Assembly: GCA_907165065.1 (NCBI GenBank)
Contig: OU015525.1
Coordinates: forward strand, 30,942,037-31,006,036
Length of the DNA: 64,000 bases
From: Caprimulgus europaeus
Lineage: Eukaryota; Chordata; Aves; Caprimulgiformes; Caprimulgidae
Direction: 5' to 3'
This document shows positions 23,419 to 33,400 of this stretch, piece after piece (within the stretch, counting starts at the first letter, position 1; the number at the start of each line of letters is the position of its first letter). A program made the position numbers and the translations under genes. A model generated the notes under the pieces. The model made no database searches, was not told the DNA's origin, and saw only the letters and a program-made list of their open reading frames with translations.

Positions 23419-23666
23419 GCAGCCAGCATCAAGCGTGAAATGACCTTCCCTGCATTTCAACAGGAGGATGTAAGAAGTGACATCAGTCAAAAACTGCCAG
23501 ACCAACAGTTTCTCCTGTTCGCCACAAAGGAGGAAGATTTAAAAACAGCAGAGACCAAAAAACCAAACAGAGCTCATGAGTATGAAAAGGAAAACACTCG
23601 TTCTGTTTGTCTTCTGGAACAGAAGCGCAAGGTTGTTTCTTCAAATATTGATGTGCCTCCAGCAAG
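23419..23666 (+). CDS. Coding exon 2 of the unidentified protein (82 codons + 2 nt)
   Basis: Acceptor TTTTACAG|GC at 23418/23419 and donor GCAAG|GTAAGG at 23666/23667 frame an open exon. Its phase-0 start agrees with the phase-0 end of exon 1, giving ...[14 protein letters not shown]. The translation is Lys/Glu/Gln-rich and soluble, with no membrane segment. A KEN tripeptide (in [10 protein letters not shown]) falls at residues 57-59 of the exon, about 151-153 of the joined protein. KEN boxes are degrons for the anaphase-promoting complex when exposed in disordered regions, but three-residue motifs also arise by chance. The exon ends with SSNIDVPPA plus two nt of the next codon, so exon 3 must begin in phase 2. 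I cannot name the family. Coding status is supported by an open frame with two consensus splice sites and phase match inside AT-rich intron. Confidence 0.72.
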
Positions 23667-25234
23667 GTAAGGAAAGTTGAAGGTTTTTGTTATGTTTTAT
23701 TTTAAGCTTTCTTTTTTTTTTTCCTTTCTCTCTCTCTTTTTTTTTTTTTAAATGGGATATTAGAGGAAAATTTGGTAAGCAGTACAATGAACTGATAAGA
23801 TTGATATTTGTGTCCAAGCAGTCCAAAGTCAATCTCTCTCCACTATTTGAGAGATCTGCTAGAAAACTGAGAACACTGGTAGCGGAATCTGAGACCATCT
23901 GCAGTGTAGGACTTTGTATTGCTCTTGTGATGGTTTTGCTTTTCTAACGTGCTGCAACTGAGGTGCTCCCAGAAGAGGACGTGTCTTAACAGGAAGGGAT
24001 TGTTGACCCAGCTTCACCCTGAGAAGTAATCTTCTAAATTAGTTACAGAATCATCTTACCTGCTAGCAATCTTTTTTTGTGGTTTGTTTTTTTTTTTTAA
24101 TGTCATACTTGCAGTCACTTTATACTCATGGGAGTGTGCAGTGACTTATGCTGCATAGTGAGGATGTAGCATCTTATGTTCTGTTCCCTGTATAGGTATA
24201 CAGCTGGGTCATAATGTGGTCTAGGAAATTAATTAATTGAAAAAGGTAGTGAGGAAAGGCCAATACAGGGAAATCAAATTTGTACAGAATGGGGATTTGG
24301 GGATTTCATTATTGCTTTTTAATTTGTTTTTCCTTGAGGATCTGTTGTGAATGCACATAAATGTTTGTGTCTTCAGCATTTGCATCTGGGCAGTTACATT
24401 TTTAATTATAAACAATTTATAGGGAATTACTTTGAGAAAAATAATTATTCTTTAATCTGAAACTTGACGTAGATCACAGCAAGAAATTAAAAGTTTATTT
24501 GTCTGTTTTTTTTCCTTCCTGATATTTAAATGGAATAATAGTAAGAGAAGGAGAAACTGAGACTTTGATACTGGCTAGTGATTTAAAGAGAAAGGGCTCA
24601 AAAATACAGAATTAGAACCTTGAACTTTGCGGAAGGACTTCACTGCTTTGAGACAGAAAGGGAATGACTCCTTTAGGAAATGCTGAACACTAGTAAAAAA
24701 AAAAGTATATCCAGCAATGTTAAACAGACTGACTTGTATCAATGGTGAAAAACTGACCACAAACTGAGTATTCTGTGTTGCGAGACGAAAAGTGTTTTTA
24801 CTTTTTGATGTTTGTGATTTCATGTCAGCATCAGTCTGTCTGCAAAGATGTTTTCCTAACCTGCCTGATAATTCGCTTGCATGTAATATTCAGTGAAAAG
24901 TCTTCCAAGTTTATAGTGACACTTAAAAAATACGCAGTCAAACTGGATGTTTTGTTTTGTTTTGTTTGTTTTCTAAAACCCAACATAAACTAGCAGGTTC
25001 TGAGACATCATCCAGAACAGGGTGGCTGTTGTTTTCCTCTGGCTCTCATAGGTGACAGTTGTGAAAACTGCAAAGCTCATGAGCATTTTGAGAGGATTTT
25101 TTTTCCTTCCCCATATATCTAGTAAAAAGCTATAGATTAAAAGCTTGAAAGTGTTAGGATACTTAATTGAGATTCTCACTGGTAATGGCTGAGTGCCCTT
25201 CTCATTCATGCTTATGTGTCTCAAAGCAAATAGG

Positions 25235-25305
25235 ATCATCAGAAAATTCAGGTCAGCATGGACCTCAGGAAGTCACCTAGTCCAGCCTCCTGCTCAAACC
25301 ATATG
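25235..25305 (-). mobile_element. Old CR1 LINE 3' relic, minus orientation
   Basis: The + strand text 'CAGCATGGACCTCAGGAAGT' followed by 'CACCTAGTCCAGCCTCCTGC' and TCAAACC corresponds to the antisense CR1 3' end pattern 'GGACCTCAGGAGGTCATCTAGTCCAACCTCCTGCTCAAA'. It is more diverged than the other CR1 copies in the window, so it is probably an older subfamily. Confidence 0.6.
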
Positions 25306-25307
25306 TT

Positions 25308-25415
25308 AGCGTTTCCATTTTACAATTCAGGCATGAGGTACAGGGTTTAAGTGCCTTTTTGTGTGGCTTTGTGCAAATAATCAACCTGAAGAAGAAGTTG
25401 AGCTCTCCTTTTCTG
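25308..25415. repeat. Possible MIR/L2-like ancient amniote repeat relic
   Basis: The order CCATTTTACAATTCAGGCAT, GAGGTACAGGGTTTAAGTGC, CTTTTTGTGTGGCTTTGTGC resembles the conserved 'CCATTTTACAGATGAGGAAACTGAGGCA / GAGAGGTTAAGTGACTTGCCCAAGGTCACAC' text of MIR/L2-type elements. The match is degraded and judged by eye. It adjoins the CR1 relic just upstream, and one could be inserted next to the other. Confidence 0.35.
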
Positions 25416-26791
25416 TCACTGCAAGATCCCTCCTTGGAGGGATGGACATGTTTTCCCCAACAAGATGGAAAAAAGAGTAATCTTTAATGCCTTCTTAAGA
25501 CTAATTGTGACAGTGAAGTAGAAAAACCTGGAGTCTAAATTTGATAGTTTGATAAACATCTCTGTCACTGTTGCTACATCTTTGAGGACAAGTTTAAGTT
25601 TCCCTTTTAATCTGAGATGATTTATTGAGCCATTTGTCCCTACAGGACAGGAAGAGTACTAAAACCTTTGCTTGGAGATTTTACTAAATATTTGTGGTTG
25701 TAATGAGGGGAATGCCCATTCTCTCTTCATCTTCAGCATAGTTTGATCTTTTAAGTCGTATTCTCTGAGAAGTGAGAGTCCAGGCATTTGATGTTCTCAT
25801 GCCTCTTTATAAGCTCCTTCCAGTCTTATGTCTAGGACTGCGCTAATGGAGTTGTGTGCTCCCCAGAGGTGAATTCCTCCTCTGTTCTCTCCTGGCAGGA
25901 CTTGTTGGGTCAACTGTCCTCTCCCTTGATGAGAACATCCATCCACCTTTGCAGTTTGCTGATTGCCTTCACAGATTATTTGTCATATACAGTTCTGAAA
26001 GGTCATCTTGAATTAATCAGATGATGTTTACAAAAGCATGGGAGAAATAAGGAGTTTAATATGATCTTCAGTTTCTTACTGCTACATACACCCTCTTTAC
26101 AAAAAACTTTCAGCTGTCGTTTTGAAGTAGAAAAATGCTATGGAAATGAAGGTTGCTATTTATTTTCTTTTAAACCCTTAGTGGAGCTGAGAGGCTTACC
26201 CACTTCAGATGCCAAGGTAAAGGGTAATGCTAAATTTTGCAATATCCCACTAAACACAGGACAATATCTGAATGATTTTGAGACACAAGTTCATCATACT
26301 GCAGAATCCTTATTAGCAAGGGCATATGAGTATCTCCGTAAGAGCTCTGAAAAAGACTCTGCAAAAGAGCTGGTAACATGGATAAGAATACTTCTCTTTG
26401 ACCACAAATGAAGCAAAGCCCATCCCATCTTATCTGTTTTTAAGGATCTCCGTGAATGAGAATGAAAACCTTTGTGAGGCTCTGTAAGCTAACAGTTCAG
26501 GGAACACTGGCATAATAATTTTTCCTTCTGAGGCATTCGGCCACAGAGCTTTAGTTACTGTTTACAGACTCTGAAATTTTAGAGATGTGAAAATATCTTA
26601 ACTGAGTCCCTGGTGTTTCAGGTGATTAGTTTTCAGGTGCACTGAAATTACAGTAGATGGAACTGTAGAGCAGGGACAGGCTGGTGGCCGTCTCACACAC
26701 ACATGCAGGAAAATGGGAAACTAATGGAAATCATGGACACCTCAGGACTTTGTTAATGAAATCTGGAAAGAAGGGGTAGATCTAACTAATT

Positions 26792-26939
26792 AATACAACA
26801 ACAAAAGAACCTGAACCCACACCTTCCACGCTCCAGGCAAGTACATAACTATTGGGCTATTAATTAGATCTAATTAGCCCAACCATTACACCTTTGCCTG
26901 GAGCGTGGAAGGTGTGGGTTCAGGTTCTTTTGTTGTATT
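26792..26939. repeat. Near-perfect quasi-palindrome, about 148 bp
   Basis: Left arm 26792-26840 and right arm 26894-26939 are reverse complements over 46 bp, except for a 3-nt insertion (CAA) in the left arm. The interior is itself palindromic: TTGGGCTA (26852-26859) pairs with TAGCCCAA (26875-26882), and ATTAGATCTAAT (26863-26874) is self-complementary, again with a 3-nt extra in the left half. Only two 11-nt patches (26841-26851 and 26883-26893) fail to pair. The arm contains GGGTTCAGGTTC, similar to a tRNA-type box B, so a tRNA-derived element is possible. As single-stranded DNA or RNA it would form a long hairpin. Confidence 0.92.
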
Positions 26940-26995
26940 TGGAGCAAGGACCTGAACTGGGGTCTCTGGTGTACAAGGGAAGTATCTTCACCATC
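26940..26995. repeat. Diverged third copy of the palindrome arm
   Basis: Directly after the right arm, 'GGACCTGAACTGGGGTCTCT' and the following GGTGTACAAGGGAAGTATCTTCAC-type text resemble the left arm order (GAACCTGAACCCACACC ... CAGGCAA). This would make the locus left arm, right arm, diverged left arm. The 'GAGCAAGGACCTGAACTGGG' wording also recalls an old sauropsid repeat pattern ('GAGCAGGGACTTGAACCTGGGTCTCC'). Similarity is partial and judged by eye. Confidence 0.4.
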
Positions 26996-29900
26996 ATAAT
27001 CCTGGCATATTCAAGGTGCTTCATAGAGCAGCTCTTTAAAGTAATAGTGTCGGGCTAAATGTAGCAGACCTGATATAAATATTTTATTGCATGTGGGAGA
27101 ATTTTAATATTAAAATTAAAATTTAAAGTTCATTGTTTACATTTTCTTTTTAATGTTGCAGAATAATGCAGACTCTCTGTTATGTGCTGTACTGGCAGTG
27201 TCTTTTGGATTAAAATAAGAGGAGACCGTGACTTTTTCTTATTGATTTTTATGTTTGGAATGCAAAAATGGAATGAGAGGTTAAGAGCATTAGGTCTTTC
27301 CCTTTTCAGATTTATTCATGTGGTCATTTTGAATAAAATTTATACAAGTTAAATAGCTTTCATACTTCTGAAACTCAGATGAGCATAAATGAAACTGTTC
27401 AGCTTGAGTAGATTAATTATTTAGTATAATAAGGAAATTTGAATTCCTTACTTTCTCTTTAAAGTTTAAATTTATTGGTAGTTTTGATGCATAAAGGACT
27501 GCTGTCTTGGAGAAAGAGATTTCACCACTCAACTTCAGTTAACTCTGAGAATTGAGATGTTATCTGTACAACAGAGGAGAATATACTTTAGATTGACCTC
27601 CAGTTCAAACATGAGCAATCAAAACCAGCCCAGATCCCTGAGATCTGGGCAGTGAAAGGTCATTTTCTAAAAGGAGAGTGGTGTCACTGAAGGACTAATC
27701 GCCTTGTCTTGTGGGCAGAAGCAATCACAGGTCTACCAGTGTTTTGGGCAGCTACATCTGTCAGATGTAATCAAAGATGACATCCCCAGTAGGCAGTGGC
27801 ATGGAAGTTAACAGAGCCTTTTTGCTCATTTGTATTTTCATCAGTTACTTACCATAATGCACACTTACTCCCAAAGCAAGTCAACAAGGAAGATGAGAAA
27901 AAGCCTGGGCTGCTGTTATGGTGGGTGTGAGTCATGATGTAGGGATGCAGTGCAGGTCAGGCATGTGGAGAACGGCTTCTGCCTCTTGGAGGATGAGGAT
28001 GGAAGGGTGGATGAGCAAGGGATGAAGTTTCCTTTTTTTTTGAGTAACGTGTGAGAATAAATACCTGGAAATGGTGATGGGTTTAAAGGTCCTTTTAGAC
28101 AGAAATGTTTTGACTGGCTGTAGCTGGAAACCCTTCAAAACTTAAATGCATTAGTGTCAGAAGTGGTGTCCTTTCTGGTGTTCCAGAAAGGAGTAACTGG
28201 AAACATCTGAAAGGTTAAGAAGATTAAAGAAGGAACTAGGCAGGCATTGCTCCTTCCCCTCTGATGGGTGGGAGTGTTTGAATAGTTTTGCTTTTGTTAA
28301 CAAAAAGCTAGGTGACCTCAAAATGTTGTGAAATTACTGTTATCCCTTGCCATATCATTCTCCTTTTCCTCAATCCTCCTGTATGCTATCTTCTCTGGGG
28401 GAAAAAAAAAAAAAGAAATTTAAACTTTCTAACTGCCTATCACTTTCTACATTAAATTTGTGCTCTTTAAGAGCCAAAATTAAACAAGCCAAAACTAAAC
28501 CTCAGCTGCTTAAGCACTTCCGGTAGTGTGAAAATAGCTACAGTGTAATAAAGCCTCCTAGTTCCTGTGCTTTTCTGATTCACTGCTATTAAGTAGTGAC
28601 ATTTGCCATGACAATAATATATTGGATTCTGCTATCTTCAGTTTCTTTTTTATATGAAAAAAAAGTTGCTCATTTACTGCAAAATTCATTTTTATTCATG
28701 TACCTGTACTTTATCTGCTAATTAGTTTATAATTTAATGGAAGAATATGTGAAATAATTGAAAGTACATGAAATGTCTCTATGAATTCTCTCACCCATTG
28801 CCTCTTTAAGTCCTTCTCGAATAGCTACAGAAAACTCTGGCAAAATGAATTGCACCCATTTTTCTGACCATCATTATAAAGAAATAGTATAGGCAGTGCT
28901 GCATTTTCGACCCTAAATGATTTTCTTGCCTAGTCTCTCCAGGAATGTAGCTCTGGGCAACCTTCTGATTAGAGAGTGTTTTGTTGATCCATAAGGCCTG
29001 CTGGGTCTGATTGATTATGCATCGTGCATTTCAACAGAAAAATTTACATATTTTGGTAGCCAAAACTCTCCAGGAGCCTGACTCCAAGATCAAAGGCAAT
29101 ATCTTCTTAACTGTGATATCCTCACTAGGGAGACTTCCCATCTATCTGCAGAGGGAAGAACCTGATGCTCAAGTTGTGCTTTTCTGTTTATCCAGAGGTG
29201 ATGTTTATTCAGAGATTGTCTTCTGTGATGCTTCTGCATCTGTTTTAGAAGACTCCTCAGTTCTCTTGGGGAAATCCCTTTCTTGTATCCCTTACAATTT
29301 TGGCAGATTGATGGGGCAACTTCAGAGGCCATCAATTATTTGTCTGCTGAGGCTTTTCAGTCAAATGAGTGAAAATAAAAGGCCAGGAAACCAGGCTGTG
29401 CTTCAGATTTACTGACTGTAGCTCTGCAAGCTTCTGAGGTCTCTAGCATTCCTTCAGCCCAAAAGTACTTCGCTGGAGTATGAGTTTTTCTCCAAGTATT
29501 TTCACCACCCTATAGGTTGAGTGTTCCTGTTTCTTAAGTTTTACTTTCTGTGCATCCATGATAGTTAGAAACTTTGAAAATGGTTATTTTTAATGTAATG
29601 AGAACTACTCCCAGAGTTATTCCCATATTTCAGGGCTTCTGTAAAAATAAGGCAATACCATGCCTTAAAAGCAGCTTCTTCAAATATCCACACCAGCTAA
29701 TTATTGGAGTAGTAAATTGTTGCTTTGTTTTGGTAGACTTCTTTCGTTAAATATATGTGCATCTTGATTGGATTTCACCCAAGCAGTCATTAGAACTTGA
29801 TTATATTTAATATTGATGGTAAACTGCTCATCATGGTCTGCTGCAAAAAGGTGAGGTGCCTTCTAGGATCTGATTGTTAACAGGAAAAAGAGGCTTATCC

Positions 29901-30232
29901 AAAGAGCAACCAGATAATCGGTTTATTAGCACATTTTGAAGTAAACACCTGTAAGTTTCTTGCTATTGTTTTCTAGTAATGAATTTTCTTTGCACTCTAG
30001 AAGGACTGTGTATGTGTTTTAAGCTCTGGCTGCCTTTCATCTGCCTGCGGCATGCAAAAGCGGTGTAGCAGAAACTTCTTTGAAAAATGTAGATTAAATT
30101 GCAAATAAAAACTCTGCAGGTGGCTACTGCCGAGCCAAACCTGAACTCCAAAACTCACCTTGCTCATGTAGCTGTAATGTCACCTTCCAGATTACGCTCC
30201 TGGGTGTGCATAGTGTTGGTTGCCATGATAGC

Positions 30233-30448
30233 TCAACCAGCTTCTCGCGCTGCTGAGGCAGATGACACCATTGGTGACAGCCTGCAAACTGCTGGAAGCT
30301 CACCTTTCAAGTGGCGAGGTGGATCAGGTCTCGAGAGCGCTGAGGAGCGGAGGACGCACTCAGCAGGGCCGTCCCCTTCGAAGAGTGGCTGAACGTAGGG
30401 ATGGTCGAGCTTGCTGTAAATGAGGTTGGATTTCATAGCTGGGCGGTA
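30233..30448 (-). other. CpG-rich patch; possible minus-strand exon
   Basis: About 200 bp carry roughly ten CG dinucleotides inside intron that is otherwise CG-poor. On the minus strand an open frame runs from upstream of the ATG at 30436 (preceded in frame by SLYRPA) through KSNLIYSKLDHPYVQPLFEG and ends in ...PPRHLK followed at once by AAG|GTGAGC, a strong donor (exon end about 30289). An in-frame TGA lies a few codons upstream of the SLYRPA segment, and I see no good acceptor. It could be a first coding exon of an antisense gene, a decayed exon or a chance CpG patch. The plus strand is also open (30099-30392). I cannot name a product. Confidence 0.25.
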
Positions 30449-33400
30449 CAGACTCGGGCATCAGCATTCAGCAGTCCCCACTGCCAGAGAGCCACAGCGA
30501 TATGTTGGATAGGGTAATTTGTTGAAAAAGGTGTAACATCCCCTGCTGTGGAAAAAATTTACTCTGAAAGTGTGCATAATGTATCTTTATTTTTCAGTGG
30601 GCTTCTGTCAGTTCCCCTATTTCTCTCCTTTGTGTTGTACTGTGTGCGTACCTCAGAGTTTGGAGATACCTCGTACTTAACTGGTTTACTGACATTCCTA
30701 CAGCCATCGTGTTCAATCAGTTGCAGCTTGTAGAGGAATCAGTTGTGTGACCAGCACAATTTATTCTTTCATCACCCGTCTTAGATATGCTGGCTGGCCT
30801 CTCCAGCAGGATTTTGCCAACATAATGTTCTTGTTAAAGAGTGAATTTTGGATGAATTAACATTACTCTTGAGGTATCTTTTTTCTAATAATGTTCAAAG
30901 CAGAGGGAATATTAATCTCACGGATAAAGCAAAGTGATGTTTCTGGTCTTTTCTCAGTGTTTTGCATTTGATAGTGATTTTCACACAATTTGGTATGACA
31001 GCAACTACATGGAGTTGTGGTCTTTGAGCCTGACTTGCTATACTTGATCCTGTGAGAGCATGATGTGATTTAAGAGCAGTGGACCTAGCAAGAGTATGAA
31101 TGAAGCTTACTTCTCATGATTAAGTGGCTTTCTGCTTGGTGGAGCTTTTTGCAGCAACTGATCATCACACAAACCTATTAGTTCATTGTTCCTGGGCTTC
31201 CAGGATTTTCAACTTTTACCCTGTCTTCTGATGTGTGCACTAGTATTAGTACTAGGAGACAGAACTTCTAACACCAGATAGTGACTTTAGCCACCTGGAT
31301 TTTTGGCCAATGTTATTGTCCAGTTTTTCAACTGTGGACTTAGAATGGCATTCCCAGGGAATGAAATTCCAGTGAAAAATAAAAGCATGAGAATTTGATT
31401 GTGCAGTTAAATGTGGTAATGCTAAGTTGTCCTAGTGGCTGACATTGCAGTCTGTATTGTTTTAGTTTTCAAAGAAGATTTTGCTTGTGCATGTATATGT
31501 GTATATATACACATATAAATAAGTTTTCTATTTCTCTAGAAAATCCCATATTCAGAGCACTACTGAGAAAGATTTGTCTTCATCTCTAGATGTATAACTA
31601 CTACTCTTTAAAACATTCTTCCACTCATGGCCAAGACAAAAGACTAAATAATTTTATCTGTGTGATGGAAGTTGCCAATGAACAGTGATCTCATTACCAA
31701 GAAAATTTCAATGAATTGTTCTAATGTGGCACAGAGGAAAAATGTGTCCTTAATCTGCAGCGACCATTAGGCGCTCGTTCTTGAAGAGCTGCATTCAGTC
31801 AGTATTGCTGCTTTATCTGTTAGCTGGTGCTGTGAATGTGTGGCTTGTTCTCAGCTCTTCAGTTCCCCTAAAAAATGGAGTGTAATTTCAAAACACTCTT
31901 CAACAGCAGGCAATATTCAATAAGAGTAATTTCTTTGTGGTTTGTGTTAGCTGTGGCACAAAAAAAAATCCTCTTGAAATGCCATCTGTGCTGAGAAAAA
32001 GAAAAAAGTCAATGGGTACATGGTTTATAACTTGTGTATCTGTGAAATGTGCAAGAATGGGCTACCATGTATCAGGTTACGTAGATTATATACATCATAG
32101 CTATGTTCATAGCTACAATTTTATTTAAGTCCTATAAAATTAAAATATTCTATTTTATGGCATTCAACGTTGTGTCACTGAGATCAGGAAAGGCATGAAG
32201 CCTGCCTTTCTAAGGGAAGTTGTATCCCTGATTGTTACTTTTAAAATATTTTTAGAAATTTCTGTCTTAACTCCTGGAGCGATATCTCCATGAAAAAAAA
32301 AAAAAAAATTACACATTTGAAAAAAAGGAGGTAAAAAGTGTGAATTTTCTCCATTTCCAGTAATAAGCTTGCATTATGTGTACAGGGGTTTTTCAGTGTT
32401 TTGTTTGTATCCCTAAGATGACTACGTTCTGATGAAACTCATCTAACTATATTTTTAATGTGGTATGTGAAGTGTATATAATTGGTTTGTATACATAAGA
32501 GTCTATTTTTAAAGGTCCCTTTTGTTAATTTCTGTAAGAAAGCTTTTCTGGTCTCTATAGTACGATGGTTTATATGCATCAGATATCTGTTTTGCCTATT
32601 ACTCAGGTTTTGTGACAACAGGAGTGTTGTCAAAGGACGGAGCAATTAATCACTTTGAAATATCTATAGCTAGATTAGGATATGTATGTAAATTAGATTT
32701 TTCTAATGGGTTATTTTTATTTGAAGCAGAACCACATCTTCTTGTCATTTTAGTCATCTGCATGGTGTAATATAATCTCCAATTCTTCCCTTTTTACTCC
32801 CTGATCATGTTGGGAAAATGGTGGAACAGAAGTGTTGCTAGATAGAGAAGGTCTGCATGAGGCAGTTACAGCTTTGGATAAGTTACTAGTGTTTCCAAAT
32901 AAAATGTCCTTTGACCTGGTTACCAAAGCAGCACTCGGAGGCATTGTGTTGCACTGGACATGTACTGCATGTGGCCTGCAGTGTGGCTTTTGTTCCCTGT
33001 GGAAAACCTGGTTCCCTACCAGGTGAATGGCTGCTTTTTGGAGGCTTGCAAGAGTTAACCTGTTGGGTTTGATGTATTTTTAATACATACTGAATAACTA
33101 GTTCACAGTTTTCTTGAGCCAACAATAAAAAAATAGGTTTTGTTCTTCAAATGCACTAGTCGAGCTCGCTATGGAAGGAGTTTTGCAATTTTGCACCAGT
33201 CTGTATTTTAAATTTTGCCACAGGAATTCCCACAGATGATCTGAAACTGTCTGCCAAGTTAACTTTGGGCTGTCTGTGCTTGGTACCCAGTGAAAAAAAC
33301 AGAGGCAGTAGCATCGCCAGTGGACCAGGAGGAAGCTGTGCGTGAAACATGAGCTTCTGCTGCTAGCGGTCCCAGCAGAGAGTACATCCCAAAGTACCTT

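Larger units (their letters stand above)
23667..26791 (+). other. Intron 2, first part
   Basis: AT-rich, with T-runs near 23710 and 24080. No exon 3 was found here. An open frame at 26061-26411 (116 codons, Lys/Glu-rich) has an ACCCTTAG acceptor-like site inside it at 26181, but the phase required after exon 2 does not continue that frame, so it is not called. A CR1 relic and a MIR/L2-like relic at 25235-25415 are listed separately. Confidence 0.55.

Noticed and set aside
26061-26411. 116-codon Lys/Glu-rich open frame considered as exon 3
   Set aside because: The acceptor-like AG at 26181 would continue exon 2 in another frame, and I see no match to a known protein; left uncalled, although an independent coding role cannot be excluded.
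29011-29415. 134-codon plus-strand open frame
   Set aside because: No recognisable domain, AT-rich codon use and no compatible splice sites.
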